Shown: one piece after another, positions 14,401 to 26,400 of the stretch
Position numbering within the stretch: position 1 is the stretch's first letter
Layout: every line of letters starts with the position of its first letter
Assembly: GCA_032622095.1 (NCBI GenBank)
Contig: CP136068.1
Location: 133,181,989 to 133,245,988 of the forward strand
Length of the DNA: 64,000 nt
Direction: 5' to 3'
Source: Siphonodentalium dalli
Lineage: Eukaryota > Mollusca > Scaphopoda > Gadilida > Siphonodentaliidae
Made by a program: the position numbers and the translations under genes
Notes under the pieces: generated by a model
Database searches by the model: none
What the model was told of the DNA's origin: nothing
Seen by the model: only the letters and a program-made list of their open reading frames with translations

Positions 14401-17400
14401 CCTGCTAGTCTGCTATGATTTTGGGGTCCTACTGAATTGTGTTCATGTTGGTAGAGCAAACTGATGTTGTTAAGAATAAGTACCGGTTTTTTTTTTAAGT
14501 TTTCATTTTCGCGATGCTTGGCTAATCATGACGAAACAAAGAAAGTAATTCAAGAACCGAAATACTTTAAAGGTACTCAATCCGGTCATATTGTCCCCAT
14601 ATTACCAAGATACAACAACAACATTTCTTTAAAATACGCTTCAGTTATCAGAATCGATCTAATGCAACAACATAATGCTAACCGCTGTCAAATATGGTAT
14701 CAAATTTCCCAAAACTTGTTATTTATCAACATTTTGTTCAACCAAATAATGGCCGTATTATCACTAAAGTATCACGAAATTTGGCCGTATTACCACTTGA
14801 TTTCAGAGTTTTCCAACTTTATCCACAATTTTGTCCGAGACTGTCCGTTTGACCACGTTTTTCTGGGCCACATATAATTGCATATCTCGAGAAATAACAA
14901 ACTTCAAAAATCGATATCTGATCACTCTGAACTTTGATGGGTGGGTTCCTCGACTCGAATCAAATATGTTTTACCCCCGAAGCCAAAGAAATAGTAATTT
15001 AGGAGCGTTAATTCGGAAAATGCATATTTAACATATTTCAACAATGGCTGCGCTGATACATGCAAAACGACAGAACTAGCCATCTTGATTATAGTCGATG
15101 TGCAACAACAAATACAACAATTATTAAAATAATTTACAATGTATTTGTTTTTGAATGTTTGAACACATAATAGCTTTTGTTTGGTATGTTCAGATTCGTG
15201 GAACCCCGTGAAAGTGACAACTCTAGAAAAAAACAGTACTTGTTCTTACCGTCATCAGTTTGCCCTACCAGCATCATAACAATTCAACATGACCCACCAG
15301 CACCATAGCACGTTAGCAGGACCACATGACCAGGGGTGTATTCATATTATCTGAGATATACTGTGGTGCATACATAAATAGTTACCAAAAGCTTGTTTAT
15401 AAATGTATTTGACAAAGGATAAAGGGTTCTGATATTATACAATTATCGCATTGTTTCGAGGTTGACACGAGGAATTGTCAACCCGAGGAAGTAAATATTC
15501 ACCAAGGCCGAGGACAAGACGTTGTGACGTTGAACGTCGCTGGGAAAAAGGATTAGTTGTAATGATCTATTTTCAGGTCTGATTATAAGTTATGTTAACC
15601 CCTGAAGTATCTGACGTCACTCAGAACTGTTATTAACCTGTTGTTTCATTAATGAGGTGAACATCGTTAGATGTCTCAAGTTTTTCGTTACGTTTTAACA
15701 TAGGAATTGGGGAAAGAAACTTATGTTCATATAATAAAAAGTATTATTAACGCCACCGGTGTATACTGTTCTACAAACTTTAGAAATATGTGGTCCTATG
15801 GGGATTTTATAAATAGATAATTGTTTTTTCCGGTTATTTTGGGACGCGTTAAAGTTGTACTGCGACCCAGAGTCCGATAAAAGCTGTAGTTGGAATGTCC
15901 AAGTTCGTGAAAGTTCTATTGACTATGCCGATGATTTGAGAGCTTTATTGTTTTAGGATATTGTATAAAGGCTATTCTGGTCGTGCCAAATTGAGCTATA
16001 GCGATGGGATATCTCGCAGGACAATAAATTTCGGATTTTCGTGGGGTGTGTATTCGCAGTATGTCTTATAGTTGCAGTATGTAACTATTATGACCGCGTT
16101 AATTGCGTTCGATGTTTAGGTATGAACAATGGCTGGGCCATGCACACTTGAAGATTTTATGGCGGGAACACAATTTTTTATCCGCATTTAAAAGCTTTCT
16201 GGTTTGGTGAATGAAAAACCTGCAGTAATAAGCCGTAGTTTTTTGTAATAATTTGAAGGATTAGTTGTTTTAACGGAATTCTGAGGCGGTGCATTCATAT
16301 GACCAATATATTTTATATTATAATTTATATTGATGGCTAATAATATGATCTTGGGGGGCGTTACCATTTCTGACTATGGTTTTCTTGTATATGTATTATG
16401 CGTTTTCTATGGGTCATCTCCCGATCGAGTTATTTCAGTGGCCATTTCATATGAGTATAAGTTATTCTGTGTTAATAGAGACTTTTCGCAAAATCACACT
16501 ATTACGATTACGGATAGAATATGTTGTCCCAGTAAGGTGGACACCATAACAATTTACCTACGATGGTTAATTGGTGAGACGGTATATATGCCCCGCTCTA
16601 TTCAGTTACACATATATGTGATGGGAAAAGTAATGTATGTCTCTTCCAAACCCCATGTTCTTAGCCGTGTGTTATACACCACACGGATAATGTTAGAGCG
16701 TCCCCAAGCAAGACCGGTGGCACACCCTTGGCACATCTGCGCACAACTTAACTAAGTGGGGTATTTTTCGTCTCACATAAGAACACACACCCCCGTGCGC
16801 AACGATCGAATTTTGGCCCTACATGTATATACTGGCAGGATATTGTCCATATCCGTAGAAGGAAATTCGTGCTTTCGCGAAAGGCCTCTAATGCTTAATG
16901 TGGGCATTATACGATTAGTGTAAGATATTATAAAAAATATGACCTGGCTCGAGGTTGACATTTTAGATTGTCTCACCGAGAATCATAATGATTCAATGGA
17001 ACACAATCCGCAATACCCACCTACTTTCTGAATTCGATGTCTGAAACCTTTGTCTAATTTCACTCGAGAAGGTAATATGACGACACACATTCTCAATGTC
17101 CTATACTCAACTTTGATGTCCAGTAAATATTTTATTTGGAAGTTTCATTTCGCTCGATCACATGCATGTGATATTGCTAATTTATTTCCAGTTTCTTAAA
17201 TAGGCCATGTTCATGTGATATATGTTACTTTCTGAATTCGATGTCTGAAACCTTTGTCTAAATTCACTCGAGAAGGTAATATGACGACACACATTCTCAA
17301 GTTCCAGTACTCAACTTTGATGTCCAGTAAATATTTTATTTGGAAATTTTATTTCGCTCGATCACACGCATGTGATATTGCTAATCAAGTTCTAAAAGGG

Positions 17401-20400
17401 GCAACTGGCATTCGGGCACCTCTATGTATGCCATCCCATTTCTAAATTAGATTATCACCGACCTCACTAACACTTGAAACTTTAAAATGTCATAACCTGG
17501 CCGCATGCGTGTGACATGGCGTAAACACTGTAAGATTAATATTGTGAATAATATTTGCATGCATATTTATATATAGCATGTATATATTTGTCATTTGTAT
17601 ATATGCTCTCCTACATTGAGGAGGTTAACAATAAACTTATCTGTCACTAGTGATAATTCCAAGGTATCTATTCAATTTATTTTTGGTATCGAATCGTTAA
17701 TGTTCAAGGCATCCCTATCTTCGCCACAATGGATCAATGGTCTAATGTATGCATTTGGATGCCAGTCGCTGGGCGGACTTAATCCCTCAAATATTCCAAA
17801 CGAAAATAATTCATTCACAGATTGTTTTTCATTCATAAGTTTATTATGTTATATATGATTATTTGCGAGTCATTACTACCATATAATTATATATACATGT
17901 ATAATGATGCTCTTTGATGTAGTCGTATAGGTCCAAATTTGTAAGGAAACAATAGATTAAATGAAACACTATATACTATTACTGTATATTATAGTATATC
18001 AATATCACAATGAAATGATAACATCAAACATCTCTGTATAATCTCATATATATTTTGAAGACCTCTGTCTGTTTGTCTGTATGTTTGTCTGTTTGTTTGT
18101 CATTTATACAAATCTACGATTCTCGACCGATCGGGACGAAACTTGGTACGTGTGTGTAGTTTGACCAGGCGGTGGACGTTGTCGTATTGGCGAGCCCGTG
18201 CGGCGCCCGCTTCGCGCATTCGCAGACGAGATCTCGGAAACGGGTGGAGCTATCGACTTGAAATTTGGTATGTGAATGTATCTTGCCCCGGATACGAATT
18301 TTATCGGGTCGCCGAGCCCGTGCAGCGCCCGCTTCGCGCATGCGCAGACGAGATCTCGGAAACGGGCGGAGCTATCGACTTGAAATTTGCTATGTGAATG
18401 TATCTTGCCCCGGATACGAATTTTATCGGGTCGCCGAGCCCGTGCGACGCCAGCTTCGCGCATGCGCAGACCAGATCTCGGAAACGGGTGGAGCTATCGA
18501 CTTGAAATTTGGTTTTTGAATAGCCCGGACAACGTCGGGCTGGGTAGAGCTATCGACTTGAATTTTGTTTTAATAGCCCGGACAACGTCGGGCTCATCGG
18601 CTAGTCTCATATATATTTTGAAGACCTCTGTCTGTATGTTTGTTTGTCTGTATGTTTGTTTGTCATTAATACAAATCTACAATTCTCGACCGATCGGGAC
18701 GAAAATTGGTACGTGTGTGTAGTTTGACCAGGCGGTCGTCGTCGTATTTGCGAGCCCGTGCGACGCCCGTGCAGCGCATGCGCAGACGAAATCTCGGAAA
18801 CGGGTGGAGCTATCGACTTGAAATTTGGTATGTGAATGTATCTTGCCCCGAATACGAATTTTATCGGGTCGCCGAGCCCGTGCGACGCCAGCTTCGCGCA
18901 TGCGCAGACGAGATCTCGGAAACGGGTGGAGCTATCGACTTGAAATTTGGTATGTGAATGTATCTTGCCCCGGATACGAATTTTATCGGGTCGCCGAGTC
19001 CGTGCGACGCCAGCTTCGCGCATGCGCAGACGATATCTCGGAAACGGGTGGAGCTATCGACTTGAAATTTGGTATGTGAATGTATCTTGCCCCGGATACG
19101 AATTTTATCGGGTCGCCGAGCCCGTGCGACGCCAGCTTCGCGCATGCGCAGACGAGATCTCGGAAACGGGTGGAGCTATCGACTTGAAATTTGGTTTTTG
19201 AATAGCCCGGACAACGTCGGACTCATCGGCTAGTGTTATATATACATGTATATATAGTGCACTAATAGCTTCTTTCACCGAAATCGCCATGAAATAATAA
19301 TATCAGATCTCTGTGAGTAGACTATTTCTCATTCATATGATATATGAATAGAAATAACTATCTAGTATTAATATTTCGCATATCAAAACCACTGTTGTGT
19401 TAACATTACTGTTATACAGCGGAATTACCGATAAAAGTCCAATTATTCTAATAAAATACCAACTTTAATCAAAACGTTACGGTTAAGATTTGAAAAGGTC
19501 AAAGCATTGACAAATATTCTAAAAATCAAATTTAGACTAATATATTTGAACATGCTACACGATTAACGATGTTTCTTGACATATCGCTGTAACAGTTTTG
19601 TTTCCTTAACAATAGTTAACACGCAATATTTCGTTATGGGAGAACTATCAATAATGAATAAAAAAACAAAGTTATTGTACATTTCATCTTACTTGTCATG
19701 TATTACCATTTTATTTTTTTTGCACATCGAGAGCATTGGGTCCCTTTAATATTGGAGATGGTATATGGGTGGCACCGAATGCTAATTTGTACTGTAATAC
19801 TTATTGGTAATAAATATGTGACCCGCCATATCAAATCCAGTCGTAAGTCGGGATTTTTTTACCCTGTGCCAATGCATTCTCTTATATATGCGAGTCGACC
19901 ATAGGTCGCCTCGCATATATAAGAGAATGCATTGGCCTAACAATTTTTTACAATTTTAATAATTTTTTCTTGTATTCTTTAACAATTTTATAATTTCACC
20001 CATACAGAGCCCCAGACAAACACGAGCAGACGACACTCTTCTATATGCTTCTATATATGTGTGGGGCTCCCTGCAGGGTAATGGATGTTTTTTATTTTAT
20101 GTCCTAAAAATTGTAAGAAACAATTATTTTTAAAAAATTGTTATGCCAATGCATTCTCTTATATATGCGAGGCGACCTATGGTCGACTCGCATATATAAG
20201 AAAATGCATTGGCACAGGGTAAAAATAAATCCGACTTACGACTGGATTTGATATGGCGGGTCACATATGTTAACACCAAATTAACAGCAAATGCAACACA
20301 TACAACAAATTCAACAAATACAACTGGCTCAGTGTCGGATGAGATGAACTTACGGTCATCCCTGTTCAACATATCCACATACACAAACGCAGTTAAGCCA

Positions 20401-23400
20401 GCAGCTACGATCACGGTCAATATATCACTGGATCTCCGGGCGCTTCATGAAGTGGTAAGTACTAAGTATAGTCACTCACTCACTCACATTTACATTAAGC
20501 ATATAGTATAGTCGAACATTATAAATGTATAATCTGCTAAAGTGCATTTCTTTGGTATTGATCAGAAGTCATTGATTCTACCTGGGGGAAACTATTCAGA
20601 AGGGAAAATATTACTCAAACCTTACAATTTGTATTCCAAATTTCCTATAAACACCCCTCCTGTGACCCTGTAATTCACCATACTTCACAAAAGTAAAAAG
20701 TTAGCATATAATGGTAAATTAGCAATATTCTAGGATATTTTTACTATAAATTGTGTCAAGTGCTTTCGATTTAATGTCCAATATTAGAAAGTAATGTTAA
20801 GCCCCGCCCACTCAACCCCATGTGGGCCCCAATGAGGCCAATAACCAGTCTAGTTTGTGATTTTACTTAGGACAACTTCACCCCACTCAGTTTCTTCCTT
20901 CTCATGTCCCTCAACTTTTAACCAATATTAGCACGAAAAAATGTGGCCGCGTAGACACTTGACAAGATGGCGCCCAACATGGCCGCCATATTCAGACGAG
21001 ACACTATAAGTCAGTTTGGTGCAAATTATAGAGATACAATCTTATCTTATACCGGTTTGATGTTATACTGTGTATTAAATTTTAGCTATATTTTACATAT
21101 GTGTATTATACTCCAAGAAAGGACTATGTGCAATGTGACCTTTCACCTCACGACGTTGCTACCTTATCGACGTATCAACAAAACCTCTCGCCTCGAAATT
21201 GGGTCACATCTACTTTAGCGTTTCGGATGGTTTGAACGAATAAATTAATGCATGAATAAAATAGCAATGTAGCTACATATTCGATGAATCATGATTAAAT
21301 GTCCCTAAATTTTAACTTTCACTGTTCTGTTCCCATTTTTTAGACAGCTTGCACCGCACAAATTTGCAAAATTTACGATGTACACTTTTCTCAGAATTTG
21401 CTTGGTTATTTTCAATCTAGCGTATTCTGAACTATAATAGTTTGAAAGGCTTTGTTTTTGTTTTGAGAACATTGACATTTGATTGAAAGAATTTCACAGT
21501 TCTGATTTCTGAACATGGATTAATATTAAATCAGGACTTATATCTTATTTATTGCGGACCAATTCACCAAAGTGTTCCATAAATTCGCGACCTCATCACC
21601 GTACTGTAACTTCGTATTCCTGCGTAACGGGAATTGCTCTACGAAATTAACAAAATGTAGGTTGTTTTTGTCTCAAAACTGACATATATTTTGCTTAATT
21701 TGCTCAAAATTGATAGTGTCGGTTGGCATCAGATAAATACAACAATAGCATAGTGTGTTTTGACATGTGTTTTATCTCAACTCGTCAGAAGTATGATTTT
21801 TCTGCTGAGATATAATGTGTATGTAACGAGACTATAATACAACTGAAAAAATAAATTGAGGGAGGGGTGGGCGATACAGGGAACTAAGGGTTGAACCGAT
21901 ATAAATTTGTAGAGCAATAACGACCAATGTTGACACATTATGCATCTGAACTCAGAGATCAACTCTACTGTTGCAACAAGGCTTTAAAATAGGGGGGTGT
22001 CAGAATCTTAGTCATCTCTATATAGTGCCAGAATAGTCATTTATAGACTTCTATAAGATGTTGGGTTGGTTATATGGACTCGGAGAAAAAGTGGTTTGTA
22101 CCGATGAACTGACATAAATTAGTGGAGCGATGTTGCATCGCGACTGTACTAAAGCAGCAATGATATCAAATTAATGTAAATGTATTTGCACACGTGTTTG
22201 GCACGATACCAGCATTGCTGATTGCAGCTGACAGATCGATGAAAATGATCAGAAGATAGTTGAAGATAGCCTCGCGAAAAATCATACTTCTAACTCTTTG
22301 AGATAAAACACATCTCAAAACACACTATGCTAGATTATCGTATATTTGTCATATGTAGGCCCTATCCGGAAGTGGAAAAATAACTAGTTTTCACTAATAT
22401 CTTCGAGATCAGTTTCTGCTGCTTGGAACTGATTGGGAATTGCGGTTATAGCACCCGCTCTCCCGCGGAAGCGAAGCGACCTAGGGTATACGTATGCGGA
22501 TATGATATATACTAATCGACTTTTTCAGCCCACTCTAAAAATTAATTGAACTTACCTAAAATATGATAATTTATTCATAACTCAAGGGTCAGCCGAATCC
22601 AAAAAATTATTGTTGGCGACAGCCGCCATTTTGTATTGATTAATACCACCTCGAAATGTGTATTTGGGCAAAATGTGTAATTGGGCAAAAATTAAAAACT
22701 TTGTTCCGGTAACATTTTAGCTATACTTCATCATACGTAGGAAAATCTTGCTCCTAAAGCCAAAGATATTTTTAAAAATTAATGTAAATTAAATCAAAGC
22801 CCTGGTTAACAAAAACTGAAATTGCATGAAAAAGTTTTGCTTACATATTTTATAAAATTATTAAAAATATTTGCCCCGAAAGAGGATTCTAGGGGCCTTA
22901 CTGGCCGTTTAGATTTGATCTTCCATTTTCTAACGGTATTTCCGCCTAAAAGATTGAAGAAATTTTCTCAAAGTTCAAGGCCGACAAACGGAAAATATAA
23001 GTTCCGATTGAAAGGTCGCAGAGTCCTTTTAAGATTGCTTCTTGGGAAACCAGTAAAGGCGTCTTGACATCAAGACGTACATCATGACGTCACAACCTAC
23101 ATCGGCTCGCAAAATTCCAGTCAGGACTGCATCGATGGCCAGACAATTGAGACTCGTATTACACGGGCAGGCTAAACATCCACATTTACGTTATATGTGA
23201 TTATTTACATACATTGTATGTATTATTTTCTTGTGTCCCATTAGGGTTTATCATCAAATCTTTCTAAAGATAACAATTCATCCGATAATGCCATGAACAG
23301 TAACAAGCGGGCGAAAATTACGTTTACACTATGATCACATTACATGTGTATACTCTATGTATACAGTATATATATATTAGCGTCCGCTCTCTCGAGCTCT

Positions 23401-26400
23401 CCAAGCGGGCGCAAATTACATTTAGGTATGATCATATTATTTCTTATTTTCCATATTAACTTATCATTGGAGCAATGAAATATGCCATTACGTGTGCTCC
23501 AGCCCCACCGATTACCTCAAAAATGTATATACAGAATACGGTATAAAATGTCACCGAAAATCACCATGTGGATTCTAGTCATATTTCAACAAGAAATGAG
23601 CAAAACTTTGCAATGTAAGTGAAGCGTACCATTACTTATGACTTTTCCAACTCAATGGAACCAAAATTGTCACTTTGGCTGAAAATGATGGTCAAATGAT
23701 GGAAAATAGTAGATCTTGGACCAGCGTGCCCGCAATCGGTAGCAATTTGTGGTTGATGAATACAATTGACTAATGTACCTTCTAGACATTGTATACTAAC
23801 ATTGATGAATCACCTTGGTTATTTGTTATTATTGTAACCACTGCATTACCAGAAATGTTGGAATTTTCTCTCACAAACTTGACATCAAAATAGGCAAAAA
23901 TTTACTATTCAGGTTTGGACCATTTTTTAAAGTAAATGGAACGAAGGTGTATAGTGTATTGATCTGTCTTAAATGTCTCAAACTGAGGTGTTTTAGATGG
24001 ATTGTTTTTTCAAATGGCTTGCACAATGGTAACCAACTTTGGTAAAAAAAAACAGAATTTTCACATATACCCCCACTTGGTTATTAAATATGTTACTTAA
24101 TCAACTGACAACGAAATGTTCTGTTCTGGTTGTTGATTGTTTATTTAACTCAACGCCACAATTAAGTGTCGAATACAGAGTACTAATTAACATATATACA
24201 TATATTTACAAAAGGGCCACTGTTGTCTGACTTGCCATTTTCATATGGCAGAAGTGTATAGTTGCACTATCATCATCATCAACATCAACATCATCACCAT
24301 TATCATCAACATCGTCATCATCGTCATCATCATAATCGTCGTCGATGTCCCAGTACCGTATGAGGCATGACAGATTCATTTAAAGGGTGCATAATGGGAT
24401 TATGCCGAAATTTTCTTTTGGGAATCTGACCATGTTTTTGAAAGGAAATTGGCAGAACTTTGAAACGGAACTGAGAGGGGCCATAATATGCGGCAACTAT
24501 GGTCCACTGGGAGAGAAAGCGAGAGTGTGAGAGAGGGGGTGGAGCAAGATAGAATGACTCAGCGTAAATATTGCATTTAACCCTTTACCCAACAAACCGG
24601 CCAAAACCGGCCAAATAAAGCTTCAACAGCCTAAAATATCTTCGGTCTGTCTCAATAGAACCATACAAATATGGATATCATTGGAACAGGCTACTTGACC
24701 ACATTGTGATAGTTACAGTTATGCCCTGTGCCAATGCATTCTCTTATATATGCGAGTCGACCATAGGTCGCCTCGCATATATAAGAGAATGCATTGGCCT
24801 AAAAAAAAATTTTTTTTAACACTTTTTACCATTTTTTCTTACATTCTTTAACAATTTTATAATTTTTAATGTGTTAAGCCAATGCATTCTCTTATATATG
24901 CGAGGCGACCTATGGTCGACTCGCATATATAAGAGAATGCATTGGCACAGGGCCGTTCTGTTGGGTAAAGGGTTAATATGATCATTGACTTTACAATGAA
25001 AGAGATATTGTCAAGATTTAAAATACTTAAAAGTACTCAATCCGATTAGATGCTCCTAAATTACTATTTCTTTGGCTTCGGGGGTAAAAAATATTTGATT
25101 CGAGTCGAGAAACCCACCCATCAAAGCTCAGAGTGATTATATACTGATGTTTGAAGTTTGCTGTATCTATTGTTTGTGGACCAGAACTTGTCCAGCACCA
25201 CGTGCTCAAACGGACAAATTGCTGTTGTCAGATGGATAACTCTAAAATAAAGTGGTTATTATTGTTGATAGTATATATGTATATGTGTATTAAATTAAAA
25301 AAAAGAGGGTTGAGGGGAGGAGGGAGCCCATGCATCCTGAATATCTTGGTGACAGATAAATATTACCATTATCGTTACTTTGCAGGACATAGAAAAACAA
25401 GTGGTGAACTTCCAAGCCTTCATTGGATTGGTGAGTACTACTTACATGTATGTAAACAGAATGCGCGTATTAGATGCACCTAGCCTTATATACTTACACC
25501 CGATGCAAGTTTGGGTATATTTAAGATATAACTTTTTTTCGATTAAGGTTATGCAATTGTAATTTAATGAAAAGCATAATTCACCCTTCGCCAGAATACA
25601 TGTATTTTTCCTGTACTCTGTCGTTACGCCAGAATACATGTATTTTTCCTGTACTCTGTCGTTACGCCAGAATACATGTATTTTTCCTGTACTCTGTCGT
25701 TACGCCAGAATACATGTATTTTTCCTGTACTCTGTCGTTACGCCAGAATACATGTATTTTTCCTGTACTCTGTCGTTATATTTACGTGAAGCAGCTGGTT
25801 GGTTGATTTTAACCATAAGCTGTCACATTCGCGGAATACTTTAAACCAATCGTTTGTCACTGTATTATCCATTCGGGTTATTTCTCGGTAATCGTAATCG
25901 GTCACTCTTCCAGAAAGCACAGGTGCATGCAGACACTATTTGCACACGTGTTTGGCACGATACCAGCATTGCTGATTGCAGCTGACAGATCGATGAAAAT
26001 GATCAAAATGAGGTTTCTCTTCAATTGGATATGGCGTGGTGACAAATGTCTGTTCCCATAATTGTCGATTGCAGATAATGTATTAATGTTATGGAAAATG
26101 TATTATTATGCATCCCTTAACTAACACTATTACTGATTGGGCAAAAGCCGTCACGTGATAATCCGGGAAAAAGTCATATTGGACTCCCGAAAGTCATATT
26201 TGACTCAATCGAGTCCAATTTGACTTTTTTATCGGGCCTCCGTGACGTCACGAAGTAACTCTATTGCCAAATGAATCAGTGAAATTGTGATGCGCGCGCA
26301 ATACTCTGGTGAATTTAGCAGACGTTTCACTTCCGCATTGAGTTTTTTTCACTTCCGTGTTTACTGTTCCAAATCATGCTTTCTGATGATCAAATACAGG

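Larger units (their letters stand above)
5417..20287 (+). other. Receptor intron 1 (14.9 kb)
   Basis: The intron carries foldback, MITE, LINE-fragment, microsatellite and Helitron-like copies listed separately. Between them, about 6060-7490, 7710-9860, 11790-12290, 12700-14000, 15020-16300 and 19240-19810 show no gene. A 22-bp perfect palindrome sits at about 9615-9636, and the 17-base ACACAGAACGACACGAT near 9349 recurs inverted near 9433. Traces of a TTTCCAACTGATGG-type repeat occur at 6600-6780. Confidence 0.7.
20455..25385 (+). other. Receptor intron 2 (4.9 kb)
   Basis: It holds a partial copy of the palindrome-arm repeat, an inverted-repeat element, a CAT-type microsatellite and one hairpin-module MITE, listed separately. 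About 22340-24260 shows no gene. AAGCGGGCG(A/C)AAATTAC occurs twice, near 23306 and 23403. Confidence 0.7.

Noticed and set aside
16330-16755. 141-codon frame
   Set aside because: It starts inside a dispersed repeat, lacks any motif or splice support, and shows no codon pattern different from the surrounding intron.
18104-19201. Several overlapping 60-138 codon frames with internal similarity
   Set aside because: They repeat every ~122 bp on both strands and follow the Helitron core satellite. The same holds for 56288-57586.
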